From: an uncultured Alkaliphilus sp.
Lineage (GTDB): Bacteria; Bacillota; Clostridia; Peptostreptococcales; Natronincolaceae
Reading direction: 5' to 3'
Assembly: GCA_938074565.1 (NCBI GenBank)
Contig: CALJEQ010000043.1
Coordinates: 1-64,000, forward strand
DNA: 64,000 bases
Shown here in pieces: positions 1 through 8,614 of this stretch. Under the pieces are notes generated by a model. That model did not search any database, was not told the DNA's origin, and saw only the letters and a list, made by a program, of their open reading frames with translations. Each line of letters starts with the position of its first letter. Position 1 is the stretch's first letter. A program made the translations under genes and the position numbers.

Positions 1-1
1 T

Positions 2-76
2 AAATCTTACATAGTAAATATGAATGGGAATTCGTACAGATTAAAAGAGACAAAACGCTGGCTTTCAGAGCAATAA
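2..76 (+). CDS. istB: IstB-like ATP-binding transposition helper, C-terminal end
   Basis: Only the last 24 codons are present, ending in a TAA stop at 74-76. The residues include NGNSYRLKETKRWL, which resembles the C-terminus of IstB/DnaC-like helper ATPases of IS21 elements, where an I-x-G-x-SYRLK motif is usual. In that family IstB is an AAA+ ATPase that aids the IstA transposase in target selection. The ATPase motifs lie outside the window, so the call rests on this tail plus the IS21-type repeats immediately downstream. Confidence 0.5.
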   Translation, partial: KSYIVNMNGNSYRLKETKRWLSEQ

Positions 77-90
77 TTTTTTTACTCCTC

Positions 91-130
91 TAGGGGAATT
101 TTTAATTAAAAAATAGGGGAATTTTCAATT
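91..130. repeat. IS21-type subterminal repeats (two copies)
   Basis: Two copies of a 17-bp unit (TAGGGGAATTTTYAATT) sit at 91-107 and 114-130. They differ at one position and are separated by AAAAAA-like sequence. Repeats of this kind are transposase-binding sites at IS21-family ends. Confidence 0.55.
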
Positions 131-677
131 GACAAATACAAAACCCTCTTTCGTCTTCATTTTCATCATACTTAATCAATTCTAATGACTTATCTAATTC
201 ATTAAAGTCTGTTGGTTGAATTAAATCTTCTTTTCTGATTTTAGCATCTACTTTATGCTTATGCCCAAAACCACAGATAAATAATATTCCATCATCTGCT
301 ATAATGTTTTCTATTTCTTTTAATTGTTCTTTGTTTATTCTATAATGATTAATTACTATATTATCAAACGTACCAATATCCTTTAATGCATTTTTTTCAC
401 ATAAGTCAATTTGCTTTGTATTCACAGTACAATTTATCAATTTAGCAAACTTTTCTAAACGTTTAAGTGCTTTATAACTAAAATCTATACCAGTTACTTT
501 AAAGCCTTTCTCAAGTAAAAACAAGGTGTTTCTTCCATCTCCACATGCGATGTCTAGAACAGTACCTTTTTTGAAGTATTCTATGTTCTCTATAATTGAT
601 TTTTCAGGTCTCAATGGTTTATCACTTCTATTTTCAAATTTTTCGTTCCAGTAGTGCTTATCTCCTATGTAATTCAT
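102..677 (-). CDS. class I SAM-dependent methyltransferase, C-terminus replaced by an IS end
   Basis: This is a Rossmann-fold methyltransferase of about 191 residues. Motif I reads VLDIACGDGRNTLFLL, which binds S-adenosylmethionine, and FDNIVINHYR lies near motif IV. The GFGHKHKVDAKIRKEDLIQP stretch is typical of a small family of uncharacterised methyltransferases; the substrate is unknown. I start at the ATG at 677 because GGAGAG lies 6 nt before it. An ATG at 701 sits too close to its own GGAGG. The last eight or so codons (from about 134 downward) are read from IS21 end sequence, so the native C-terminus is lost. Because only the tail is changed, the protein may still fold. Confidence 0.75.
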   Translation of the reverse strand: MNYIGDKHYWNEKFENRSDKPLRPEKSIIENIEYFKKGTVLDIACGDGRNTLFLLEKGFKVTGIDFSYKALKRLEKFAKLINCTVNTKQIDLCEKNALKDIGTFDNIVINHYRINKEQLKEIENIIADDGILFICGFGHKHKVDAKIRKEDLIQPTDFNELDKSLELIKYDENEDERGFCICQLKIPLFFN

Positions 678-736
678 TTTTAACTCTCCATACTCCTCCA
701 CACTTTGACAGTTGTATATATTCTACTCTAACCTTA

Positions 737-1189
737 CTACTTATTTGAAATAAATTCTACTACAAAATAACCTGCATTTTTTTCATCATAGTATACATTC
801 CATAGTAAGTAAGACTCTATATTTTTTTTATTATTAGTTCTTAGAAAGCTCGGTTTTAATGATAATCTTATATTCTCTACCATATAACCTTTGTTTTCTA
901 TAAAACTAACTGCTTCATCCTTTAATGTACCATAATCAGCATATATAAAGTAGGGGTTTTGCTCATTTTTAACAAATATTAAAAAACACCCTTTTTGAGT
1001 GTTTTTTTCTGTTCCTTCAATAATTTTATAATATTGCCCATGCCATATGTTGAGCAAATCAATATTATTTTCTTTTGCAATTATTTTAGGCTCAACAACA
1101 TCGAAATAAAATAGTCTACCAAAATACCCCCCTAAGAGTATTAATACTAATATTAGTGTTGTTATAGTAATTTTATTGTTTTTACTCAT
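737..1189 (-). CDS. hypothetical membrane-anchored protein
   Basis: A 150-residue protein with one N-terminal hydrophobic segment (about residues 8-28, TLILVLILLGGYFGRLFYF) and a mostly polar remainder predicted to lie outside the membrane. No known domain was recognised. The gene starts just after the stop of the 1200-1664 gene, and its GTGGTG-like ribosome site overlaps that stop, so the two are probably co-transcribed. Function unknown. Confidence 0.6.
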   Translation of the reverse strand: MSKNNKITITTLILVLILLGGYFGRLFYFDVVEPKIIAKENNIDLLNIWHGQYYKIIEGTEKNTQKGCFLIFVKNEQNPYFIYADYGTLKDEAVSFIENKGYMVENIRLSLKPSFLRTNNKKNIESYLLWNVYYDEKNAGYFVVEFISNK

Positions 1190-1199
1190 ATTATCACCA

Positions 1200-1664
1200 C
1201 TATTTAGCCTCTAACCGTTCCTTTCCTTCCTTGCTAATAACTGTTTTCTTATCTCTTGTTAAAGTTTTAATATATTTTGTTTCTCTAAATCTTATGGCAG
1301 ACCAGTCTTCATCTATAGCTACTTGTCTGACTGCTTCAAAATTTAATTCACCTATTCGTTCCCAACCAATATCTCTATTAATAGTGGTTTTATATTTTTT
1401 AGAAGATTTTTTAGGATAAGAAAACCAAAGTATAGCATCGTTATCCATTAAATGATTATTTATAATATCGACACTGGCTACTATATCTTCACATTCTTTA
1501 ACAAACACTAGAATGAAACAATATTTTTCTCCTTCACTAACGGCTTCATCAACCCTTGTAAATTCCTTAATCTCCTTAATGTTTGTTAAAAACTCCTCTG
1601 GTGCATTTAAAACTAATATTTTATCTTGGTCTTTAAAGTTTAACTTCTTAAGAATAGCATTCAT
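1200..1664 (-). CDS. conserved hypothetical protein, DUF3052-like
   Basis: A 154-residue soluble protein with a strong ribosome site (GGAGAG). It has the pattern of a widespread uncharacterised family: an N-terminal KKLNFKDQDKILVLNAPEEF stretch, a central AILWFSYPKKSSKKYK block, an INRDIGWE block and a VAIDEDWSAIRFR block near the C-terminus. Members are often annotated as DUF3052 or simply as conserved hypothetical. No catalytic residues can be assigned. It is probably the first gene of a two-gene unit with the membrane protein downstream. Confidence 0.65.
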   Translation of the reverse strand: MNAILKKLNFKDQDKILVLNAPEEFLTNIKEIKEFTRVDEAVSEGEKYCFILVFVKECEDIVASVDIINNHLMDNDAILWFSYPKKSSKKYKTTINRDIGWERIGELNFEAVRQVAIDEDWSAIRFRETKYIKTLTRDKKTVISKEGKERLEAK

Positions 1665-1779
1665 AAATTTCTCTCCTTCTTATACTAATTTAATTATATT
1701 TTATCAAAATATTAAGTGTAATAAAAAATATATATCATAAACAGATACAACTACGTGATGTACTTATGTTGTACAAAAT

Positions 1780-1809
1780 AAGAACTGTCACCCAAAAGTA
1801 ACAGTTCTT
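1780..1809 (-). terminator. hairpin terminator after the RpiR-family gene
   Basis: A 9-bp stem (AAGAACTGT / ACAGTTCTT) lies about 35 bp beyond the regulator stop. On the minus strand it is followed by ATTTTG. It probably ends the oxidoreductase-regulator operon. Confidence 0.6.
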
Positions 1810-1842
1810 AAATCAATTAGTTTGCAATTTAAAATCCTCTTA

Positions 1843-2715
1843 TTATTGTCCCTTAACATTGTTATAAATATTATATTTATCCCAAATATTTTCTAACTTA
1901 TTGAAGTATTCCCTTATTTCGTCTTTCTCCCTCATACCTACAGCTACAATTAGGGCATTAATTAAACTTAATGGTGCAACTAATGAATCTACGAAAGATA
2001 CCATGTTGCTTTTAGCTGTTAAACAATGGTCTGATAAATTGGCAACAGGAGACAGTAAACTGTCGGTAATACTAACTATAGGCACACCTTCTTCTTTAGC
2101 ATATGTTAGAATCTCTATGGTTCTATTAGAATATCTTGGGAAACTAATGCCAATTACTAAATCGTCCTTCGATACCCTTAACATCTGCTCGAAAACATCA
2201 CTAATTCCATATCCTACAATTTTAACATTATCTAATATTAGATTAAGATAAAAACCTAAGTATTCCGCCAATGCAGTTGAACTTCTTAAACCAACTATAT
2301 ATATCTTATTAGCTGAAAAAATTTTATCCACCACAGCTTGGAACAATTCAGGATCAATATTTTCTAAGGTTGATCTAATATTTTCCATATCAGATTTAAG
2401 TACCTTTTTCAAAATAGCGCCTTCATTGGAATATTCACTTGCCATTTCCACCCTCTGTACAGTGGTTAACTTAGTTTTAATAATCTCTTGAAGGGCTTTC
2501 TGAAGTTCTGGGTATCCCTCAAAGCCTAAGGCATTGGCAAAACGTACAACAGTAGATTCACTTACACCTACTCTTGTCCCTAGTTTTGAAGCTGTCATAA
2601 AGGCTGCTTTATCATAATTATCGATAATGAATTGAGCAATTAGTTTTTGTCCTTTACTCAGCTTGGAAAAACTTTTCTGGATTTGTAAAATCAAATCCTT
2701 TTTATCATCAATCAT
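1843..2715 (-). CDS. MurR/RpiR-family transcriptional regulator
   Basis: A regulator of about 290 residues. The N-terminal helix-turn-helix (about residues 1-75) contains a recognition region near GTRVGVSESTVVRFANALGF, the hallmark of the RpiR family. A C-terminal SIS sugar-phosphate-binding domain (about 120-260) contains YIVGLRSSTALAEYLGFYL and DLVIGISFPRYSNRTIEIL. It is the last gene of the kor operon, about 27 bp after korC. This is unusual, since RpiR proteins normally sense phosphosugars or amino sugars. I chose the ATG at 2715 because the upstream ATG at 2724 directly abuts the AGG of its ribosome site. It may regulate its own operon, which is inference. Confidence 0.85.
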   Translation of the reverse strand: MIDDKKDLILQIQKSFSKLSKGQKLIAQFIIDNYDKAAFMTASKLGTRVGVSESTVVRFANALGFEGYPELQKALQEIIKTKLTTVQRVEMASEYSNEGAILKKVLKSDMENIRSTLENIDPELFQAVVDKIFSANKIYIVGLRSSTALAEYLGFYLNLILDNVKIVGYGISDVFEQMLRVSKDDLVIGISFPRYSNRTIEILTYAKEEGVPIVSITDSLLSPVANLSDHCLTAKSNMVSFVDSLVAPLSLINALIVAVGMREKDEIREYFNKLENIWDKYNIYNNVKGQ

Positions 2716-2742
2716 AAACACCATCCTAGTTATACTTATTTC

Positions 2743-3279
2743 CTATTTAGAGATTAACCCATAACCTGCCTGTAATGCACTTTTATTTAACTCTTCTGTC
2801 CCCTTAGGAACTCGTTTCAGTACCGCAGACTCTAGCGCCTCTTTAGTAACAACGTTTGTAAGTTCTTGAATAGCCCCCAATGCTATAATGTTGGCAACCA
2901 TACTCTTTCCAATTTTGTCAGTGGCAGTGGCAATAATAGGTACTTTAACCACCTTATAGGCATCTTCTATTTTATCAGTATTAACGCTGGCGTCAACAAG
3001 TAAAATTCCATCTTTTTTTAAATTCTTAATATATTTATGATATGCTATTTCCGTCAATGCCAATAACAAATCAGCCTTTTCTACTTTAGGGTAATCTATT
3101 TCTTCCGTACTGATAATAACTTCTGCCTTACTGGCGCCTCCCCGTGCTTCGGGACCATAGGATTGAGATTGAATAGCATTATTTCCATCAATAAGAGCAG
3201 CCTCAGCTAAAATAATTCCACCAAGAATTAAACCTTGACCACCAGAACCACTTAGTCTAATTTCATGTTGCTTATTCAT
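2743..3279 (-). CDS. korC: 2-oxoacid:ferredoxin oxidoreductase, gamma subunit
   Basis: About 178 residues with the gamma-subunit signatures RLSGSGGQGLILGGIILAEA at the N-terminus and QSQSYGPEARGGASKAEVII in the middle. The gamma subunit helps position coenzyme A and the thiamine intermediate in the cytoplasmic complex. The complex oxidises 2-oxoacids to acyl-CoA and reduces ferredoxin. The start at 3279 is preceded by AGGAGAGATAAT and lies 1 nt after korB, so translation is coupled. Substrate choice (2-oxoglutarate versus branched-chain or 2-oxobutyrate) cannot be read from sequence alone. Confidence 0.9.
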   Translation of the reverse strand: MNKQHEIRLSGSGGQGLILGGIILAEAALIDGNNAIQSQSYGPEARGGASKAEVIISTEEIDYPKVEKADLLLALTEIAYHKYIKNLKKDGILLVDASVNTDKIEDAYKVVKVPIIATATDKIGKSMVANIIALGAIQELTNVVTKEALESAVLKRVPKGTEELNKSALQAGYGLISK

Positions 3280-3280
3280 A

Positions 3281-4102
3281 TTATCTCTCCTTTTTAAATC
3301 TATCGATGATTTTTTGATACTCTTCAGTATATTCTGGCTGTTGTGTATTTTTAAATTCACCAATGATAAACTTATCTTCTAGTTGTTCTGGTGTAAGTTT
3401 TGCTGCCGCCTTTACGTCTACAGCCGCATCTTTAAGATAGTTCATCATGTTTACAGGAGTACCTTTTCTATTTTTTCTACCATAGTAGGTTGGGCAAATA
3501 CTAATGGCATCAACTAATGAAAACCCTTTATTTAACAATGCTTTTTCAATCAATTTAATAAGAGGATTAGCATGATATACAGTCCCTCTAGCCACATATG
3601 TAGCTCCAGCAGCATCAACCAATTTACAAATATCAAAGGCTTTATCAATATTACCAAAAGGAGCTGTTGTTCCAAATTCATTGGTTGGTGTTGTTGGTGA
3701 ATATTGTCCACCTGTCATACCATAAATATTGTTATTGAAAACGATTGTAGTAATATCCATGTTTCTTCTAGCTGTATGAATTAAATGATTTCCACCTATT
3801 GCAGAACAATCGCCATCTCCAGTTACTACTATTACCTTTAAGTTTGGGTTGGCTAGTTTAACTCCTGTTGCAAAGGCAAGGGCTCTACCATGAGTAGTGT
3901 GTAATGTATTAAAGTCCATATAGCCTGGCGCTCTAGATGAACAACCTATTCCTGAAATAACACAAACATCTTTCTTATCCCATCCTAAATTATCAATAGC
4001 CTGAGCTAAAGCCTTCATAACTATACCATGACCACAACCAGGACACCAAATATGAGGTAGACGTTCCGTTCTAAATTTATTTTTAATTAATTCGCTACTC
4101 AT
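3281..4102 (-). CDS. korB: 2-oxoacid:ferredoxin oxidoreductase, beta (TPP-binding) subunit
   Basis: A 273-residue beta subunit. HIWCPGCGHGIVMKALAQAI at the N-terminus and VVTGDGDCSAIGGNHLIHTARRN with NNNIYGMTGGQYSPTTP form the thiamine pyrophosphate and Mg site (GDG...NN). Its length is normal for KorB/VorB-type enzymes. It starts immediately after korA behind a good AAGGAGG site. The subunit order delta-alpha-beta-gamma matches archaeal-type Kor/Vor enzymes in clostridia. Confidence 0.92.
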   Translation of the reverse strand: MSSELIKNKFRTERLPHIWCPGCGHGIVMKALAQAIDNLGWDKKDVCVISGIGCSSRAPGYMDFNTLHTTHGRALAFATGVKLANPNLKVIVVTGDGDCSAIGGNHLIHTARRNMDITTIVFNNNIYGMTGGQYSPTTPTNEFGTTAPFGNIDKAFDICKLVDAAGATYVARGTVYHANPLIKLIEKALLNKGFSLVDAISICPTYYGRKNRKGTPVNMMNYLKDAAVDVKAAAKLTPEQLEDKFIIGEFKNTQQPEYTEEYQKIIDRFKKER

Positions 4103-5242
4103 TTATAGTACCTCCTTAATTTTAGCTAAAATTTCATCTGGAGTAATTGCCTCACCATTAACTTTGCCTAAACCTACAACTTCGGTTTTACCAGCTACTA
4201 CTCTTTCCACCTCTAGCACATACTGTCCTAAATTTAATTCAGGTACTAAAATTGTTCTAACTTGGTTAGTTAATTCTTTAACTTTCTTTTCTGGAAAAGG
4301 CCATATGGTGATTGCTTTTAATAATCCCACTTTTATACCCATTTTTCTAGCTTGTTTTACCGCACTTCTTGCAGATCGATATGTACCACCATAAGCAAGT
4401 ATCATTATTTCTGCATCTTCCATATATTCTTCTTCATAAATAACTATGTCATCAACATTGTCGCTAACTTTATCCATAATTCTTCTTAATAGTTTGTCTG
4501 CCACATCTGCATCATTAGATGGGAAACCAAATTCATCATGCATTAGCCCTGTAACGTGGAAGTGGAAACCTTCACCAAAGGCAGCCATTTTAGGAACTAT
4601 ATCCCCTTCTTCTACTCTGTAGGCTTTATAGTTTTCGTCGCCAGCTTCAGGTTTAATACGATCATAAGTCTCTATTTCTTCTGGATGGGGAATTTCAATT
4701 TTTTCCCTCATATGTCCTACTATTTCATCTAACATCAAAAGAACAGGAGTTCTGTATTTTTCAGCTAAATTAAACGCCTTTATAGTTAAATCATAAGTTT
4801 CTCTAACTGAAGAAGGTGATAATGCAATTACGGGATGATCTCCGTGGGTTCCCCACTTAGCTTGCATAATATCTCCTTGAGAAGGTGCTGTCGGTAATCC
4901 TGTACTTGGGCCTGCTCTTTGAACATCTACTATTACACATGGTATTTCTGCTAAAGCCGCATAGCCTATATTTTCTTGCTTCAATGAAAACCCTGGCCCA
5001 CTGGTGGCTGTCATGGCTTTTAAACCAGATAATGCTCCTCCAATTGTAGCAGCCATCCCAGCTATTTCGTCTTCCATCTGGATGAACTTACCACCAATCA
5101 ACGGTAACTTTTGTGCACAAATTTCTGCAATTTCTGTAGAAGGTGTAATGGGGTAACCAGCATAAAACATCATTCCAGCTGCTATTGCGCCTTCAACACA
5201 GGCTTCATTCCCTTGCATTAATTTAATTTCTCTATTCTTCAT
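4103..5242 (-). CDS. korA: 2-oxoacid:ferredoxin oxidoreductase, alpha subunit
   Basis: A 379-residue alpha subunit. The N-terminal pyrimidine-binding domain has GNEACVEGAIAAGMMFYAGYPITPSTEI, and TATSGPGFSLKQENIGYA and QRAGPSTGLPTAPSQGDI follow. The C-terminal domain II (about 270-379) contains ILAYGGTYRSARSAV and LNLGQYVLEVERVVAGK. The ATG at 5242 has GGAGGG upstream and overlaps the end of korD by 11 bp, so the subunits are translationally coupled. It acts with korB to decarboxylate the 2-oxoacid. Confidence 0.92.
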   Translation of the reverse strand: MKNREIKLMQGNEACVEGAIAAGMMFYAGYPITPSTEIAEICAQKLPLIGGKFIQMEDEIAGMAATIGGALSGLKAMTATSGPGFSLKQENIGYAALAEIPCVIVDVQRAGPSTGLPTAPSQGDIMQAKWGTHGDHPVIALSPSSVRETYDLTIKAFNLAEKYRTPVLLMLDEIVGHMREKIEIPHPEEIETYDRIKPEAGDENYKAYRVEEGDIVPKMAAFGEGFHFHVTGLMHDEFGFPSNDADVADKLLRRIMDKVSDNVDDIVIYEEEYMEDAEIMILAYGGTYRSARSAVKQARKMGIKVGLLKAITIWPFPEKKVKELTNQVRTILVPELNLGQYVLEVERVVAGKTEVVGLGKVNGEAITPDEILAKIKEVL

Positions 5243-5447
5243 CTTTACAACCCTCCAAATAGATGGCATAGTCTGGGCATCTTAATTCACATAGCCCACA
5301 TTTTACGCATTTATCAATATCAACAATGACTACCTTATCATTCTTCATCTCTAAAACCTTCTTAGGACAATAGGCAACACAAATGCCACAGCCCTTACAC
5401 CATTCATCGATAACCTTTAGTTTTTTATCTCCCTTGCAGATGCTCAT
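5232..5447 (-). CDS. korD: 2-oxoacid:ferredoxin oxidoreductase, 4Fe-4S delta subunit
   Basis: A small ferredoxin-like subunit of about 71 residues with two complete 4Fe-4S motifs, CKGCGICVAYCP and CVKCGLCELRCP. It passes electrons from the thiamine centre of the alpha/beta subunits to free ferredoxin. It is the first gene of the operon. The ATG at 5447 is favoured because AAGGGGG lies 9 nt before it. An ATG three codons upstream abuts the same site. Confidence 0.9.
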   Translation of the reverse strand: MSICKGDKKLKVIDEWCKGCGICVAYCPKKVLEMKNDKVVIVDIDKCVKCGLCELRCPDYAIYLEGCKDEE

Positions 5448-5636
5448 ACGAAACATCCCCCTTCAGATCATTTATGATTTTTTTTACTTTACTTAACAAA
5501 ATCATATCAGATTTATAGGAAAGATGCAATTTTTATTTCATAATTATAACAACTTTTTTACTGTTTGCAAGATAGCTTTCATTTCTTTCATTTTTAAAAA
5601 TTAATTATAAAGTAATAATATAAATTTTAAGAAAAT

Positions 5637-6401
5637 TTAAAATTCTATCTTTAAATCCTTTAATCGTTGATATGTCTTAAAGTGGGTTAAATCAAAATGT
5701 ATAGGTGATATTGAAATATAATTATTATTAATTGCTAAAATATCACTATCTTCATTTTGTTCTAATTCCATAGCAGTTCCAGAAACCCAGTAATAGGAAT
5801 TGCCACGGGGGTCTTTTCGTTCTATAAAACTGTTGCTATATTTTCGTATACCTAACGTTGTTAATTTAACACCTTGAATCGACTCTTCTTGACAAGTAGG
5901 GTAATTAACATTAAATACGGTTGACTTTTCTTCAACAATTTGAAGTATTCTTTTTGCCATCTTGCAGACAAATTTCGCTGCTCCATTATAATTATCTATG
6001 GAGGTGGTTGCCATCGAAACAGCAATAGCAGGTATATCTAAAATAGCAGCTTCAACAGCGGCAGAAACTGTACCTGAGTAAATTACATCCGTTCCTAGAT
6101 TTGGCCCATTATTAATACCCGAAACAACTAAGTCTGGTTTTCGATCATGGAGAATTGCTTCCACTGCCAATTTAACACAATCTACTGGTGTTCCATCGAC
6201 AGCATACGCCTCTAATTCCGTGTCGAAAAATTTCACTTTATTTACCCTTAACGGTCTATGTAGAGTTATTGAGTGACCCTTTGCACTTTGTTCTGTATTT
6301 GGTGCAACTATAATAACTTCCCCCGCCGATTGCAGGGCTTTTGCCAATTGATAAATACCATCTGAAAAAATTCCATCGTCATTGGTTATCACAATACGCA
6401 A
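5637..6401 (-). CDS. surE: 5'/3'-nucleotidase SurE
   Basis: A 254-residue acid phosphatase of the SurE family that removes phosphate from nucleoside 5'- and 3'-monophosphates. Seen motifs are the metal-binding ITNDDGIFSDG at the N-terminus, PNTEQSAKGHSITLHRPLR, DGTPVDCVKLA, VSGINNGPNLGTDVIYSGTV and a C-terminal DLTHFKTYQRLKDL. The start codon is TTG at 6399-6401, with AAGGAGGAAGTAAA just before it. It is divergent from the gene at 6494 across a 92-bp shared promoter region. Confidence 0.93.
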   Translation of the reverse strand: MRIVITNDDGIFSDGIYQLAKALQSAGEVIIVAPNTEQSAKGHSITLHRPLRVNKVKFFDTELEAYAVDGTPVDCVKLAVEAILHDRKPDLVVSGINNGPNLGTDVIYSGTVSAAVEAAILDIPAIAVSMATTSIDNYNGAAKFVCKMAKRILQIVEEKSTVFNVNYPTCQEESIQGVKLTTLGIRKYSNSFIERKDPRGNSYYWVSGTAMELEQNEDSDILAINNNYISISPIHFDLTHFKTYQRLKDLKIEF

Positions 6402-6493
6402 TTTACTTCCTCCTTTAACTAAATTAATTTATTTTAATAGAAGTTTATTTTAACGTAAATAATAAAAACAAAAGATAATTTAGGGGTGATGAT

Positions 6494-7135
6494 TTGATAC
6501 AAATTGATGATGCGGGCAGTGGTAGTTTATTAGGTGGTACGGTTATAGGTGCCCTTAGGGTGGAAACAGGGGACTATCAGTATGATGTTATCCCTTTAGA
6601 ATACTATCAAGGTAGTAATTTTAGTCAAAAGAAATATTTAGATTATGTGGTTAACATTGTTGAAAATATTTTTGCAAATTTAGACGTTTCTAAAGAAGAA
6701 CCCATTGAAGTGTGTCGTGGATATATGTTTGATTCCCTAAATACTTGGTTGAAAAACGAAAATTATCAATTCTCAAGAACCAAAATTGTTGACCCACTAC
6801 AATCTATTATAGAAAAAACCTTTGATAATTATGCTATAGAATTAGGTTTACCCCAGTCCTTTATCACCTATACAAAATTTCCTTTTCACTTTCATCGAAT
6901 ATTAAAATGGGTCTATGCTGATTATGAAAACAGAAGTCCCCTTTGTAAAACTGGATGGAAAAGTTGGGGAAAACATGGAAACTTAGAAATTACTTTAGGT
7001 GAAGAATATATTAAGAACAGAGACTGGACTTGTTTAAAGTGTAATGAAGTTATTTCCCGAAATACCACAGCAGCGGTGAAAAAATACACCAGTCATTATA
7101 TAAATAAAATATATCTTCATCCCCACTGTATTTAA
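6494..7135 (+). CDS. conserved hypothetical protein with a CxxC motif
   Basis: A 213-residue soluble protein that I do not recognise by name. It begins IQIDDAGSGSLLGGTVIGAL, has PIEVCRGYMFDSLNTWL centrally and ends with WTCLKCNEVISRNTTAAV, where the CxxC could bind metal. The acidic pair followed by a Gly/Ser-rich strand at the N-terminus recalls RNase H-like folds, but this is weak. The start is TTG at 6494 behind AGGGGTGAT; the nearby in-frame ATG reads straight into a stop. It is transcribed alone, between surE and a perfect hairpin terminator. Confidence 0.65.
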   Translation: MIQIDDAGSGSLLGGTVIGALRVETGDYQYDVIPLEYYQGSNFSQKKYLDYVVNIVENIFANLDVSKEEPIEVCRGYMFDSLNTWLKNENYQFSRTKIVDPLQSIIEKTFDNYAIELGLPQSFITYTKFPFHFHRILKWVYADYENRSPLCKTGWKSWGKHGNLEITLGEEYIKNRDWTCLKCNEVISRNTTAAVKKYTSHYINKIYLHPHCI

Positions 7136-7136
7136 A

Positions 7137-7162
7137 TAGCTCCTGGTACTTACCAGGAGCTA
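7137..7162. terminator. perfect bidirectional hairpin
   Basis: TAGCTCCTGGTA and TACCAGGAGCTA form a perfect 12-bp stem with a 2-nt spacer between two convergent genes. AGAGTTTT follows on the plus strand and TTTAAATA on the minus strand. It probably ends transcription from both sides. Confidence 0.8.
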
Positions 7163-7168
7163 AGAGTT

Positions 7169-8566
7169 TTATACTGGATGAGTTTTATCCAATTCGTTAT
7201 ATAGAGTACCTTCTATTTTATATTCCTTTTCCCATCTTTCTTTAAAATAGTTCATTGCTACTTGTGGGAATAGTGCATAGGACAATACATCTTCCTCTTG
7301 AGTTAAGTATTCCTTCATTTCATTACGTAACTTATCCAACTGTGGTGGAATTAAGTCTGCTGGTCTTGTGGTGATAACTTCATCTTTTCCAATTATTTTT
7401 TCTCTTATTTCTTCTGAGATTGGAGCAGTTGGTTGACCGTAGAGACCTTTTACATAATCTTTAATTTCTTTTGGCACCATTTTGTATCTCTCACCAATAA
7501 TTACATTAAATACAGCTTGTGTTCCCACCATCTGACTCATAGGCGTAACCAATGGAGGGAAACCCAAATCTTCCCTTACCTTAGGAACTTCTGCCATAAC
7601 AGCATCTAACTTATCCATTTTGTTCTGTTGTTTTAATTGAGAAATTAAATTGGATAACATCCCACCTGGCACTTGATAAACCAGTGTATTAATATCAACC
7701 CCTAAAACTTTTGGGTCAATTAAACCACTATCTAAATATTTATCCCTTAATGGTCTAAAATACTCTGTTACTTCATTAAGGGCTTCTAAATCGATTCCCG
7801 TATCATATTTTGTACCTTGTAGGGTTGCCACCATTGGTTCTGTTGGTGGTTGTGATGTGCCTAATGCTAAAGGTGAAATGGCAGTATCAATAATGTCTAC
7901 CCCTGCTTCAATAGCCTTTAAATAAGTCATGGAAGCAATACCACTGGTATAGTGAGAATGTAGTTGAATTGGCACTTTTACAGCTTTTTTCAACTCGGTT
8001 ACTAAATCAAAAGCAGCATAAGGAGTTAAAATACCTGACATATCTTTTATACAAATAGAGTCAGCCCCTAAGTCTTCCATTTGCTTTGCTTTTAGTACAT
8101 AGTATTCATTATTATGAACAGGACTAATGGTGTAGGAGATGGCACATTGGGCATGTCCCCCCTCTTTTGCAATTGCCTTTATGGTGGTTTCTAAGTTTCT
8201 CACATCATTTAAGGCATCAAAAATACGTATTATATCTATTCCATTTGCAATGGACTTTCTAACAAATTCTGTTACAACATCATCGGCATAATGCTTATAG
8301 CCCAGCAGATTTTGTCCCCTTAATAACATTTGTAGTTTTGTGTTTTTTATTTGTTCACGAAGTTTTCTTAATCTTTCCCACGGATCTTCATTTAAAAAAC
8401 GTAGACAAGAGTCAAAGGTAGCTCCACCCCATACTTCCATCGAGTGATACCCTACTTTATCCATTTTCTCTGCTATAGGTAACATTTCTTCCGTAGTCAT
8501 TCTAGTTGCCAACAATGATTGGTGGGCATCCCTAAACACCGTTTCTGTAATTTTAATTTTTGACAT
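7169..8566 (-). CDS. carboxyltransferase subunit (oxaloacetate decarboxylase alpha / pyruvate carboxylase B type)
   Basis: A 465-residue TIM-barrel carboxyltransferase with TETVFRDAHQSLLATRM, EVWGGATFDSCLRFLNEDPW and the metal-binding QLHSHYTSG. SICIKDMSGIL carries the lysine expected to be carbamylated. A PYC_OADA-type C-terminal domain follows (GMLSNLISQL to LIPPQLDKLR). It has no biotinyl lysine domain (no MKM motif), so it must use a separate biotin carrier, which is not in this window. The ATG at 8566 is chosen over the preceding GTG because of the AGGAGGTTAAGTG spacing. Oxaloacetate/pyruvate interconversion is the family role; the direction here is unknown. Confidence 0.85.
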   Translation of the reverse strand: MSKIKITETVFRDAHQSLLATRMTTEEMLPIAEKMDKVGYHSMEVWGGATFDSCLRFLNEDPWERLRKLREQIKNTKLQMLLRGQNLLGYKHYADDVVTEFVRKSIANGIDIIRIFDALNDVRNLETTIKAIAKEGGHAQCAISYTISPVHNNEYYVLKAKQMEDLGADSICIKDMSGILTPYAAFDLVTELKKAVKVPIQLHSHYTSGIASMTYLKAIEAGVDIIDTAISPLALGTSQPPTEPMVATLQGTKYDTGIDLEALNEVTEYFRPLRDKYLDSGLIDPKVLGVDINTLVYQVPGGMLSNLISQLKQQNKMDKLDAVMAEVPKVREDLGFPPLVTPMSQMVGTQAVFNVIIGERYKMVPKEIKDYVKGLYGQPTAPISEEIREKIIGKDEVITTRPADLIPPQLDKLRNEMKEYLTQEEDVLSYALFPQVAMNYFKERWEKEYKIEGTLYNELDKTHPV

Positions 8567-8614
8567 CACTTAACCTCCTAAAAGTTTTTTAGCTTATTTG
8601 TTGTATATATCAGC

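Larger units (their letters stand above)
1..134 (+). mobile_element. IS21-family insertion sequence, right end (partial)
   Basis: The window opens inside an insertion sequence. The last codons of an IstB-like helper gene are followed by two copies of a short repeat (TAGGGGAATTTT), and the element appears to end in TGACA at 130-134. Multiple subterminal repeats and TG...CA ends are typical of the IS21 family. The rest of the element, including the transposase, lies outside the window. The insertion supplies the final codons of the methyltransferase gene on the other strand. The family call rests on a short stretch, so it is likely but not certain. Confidence 0.6.
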
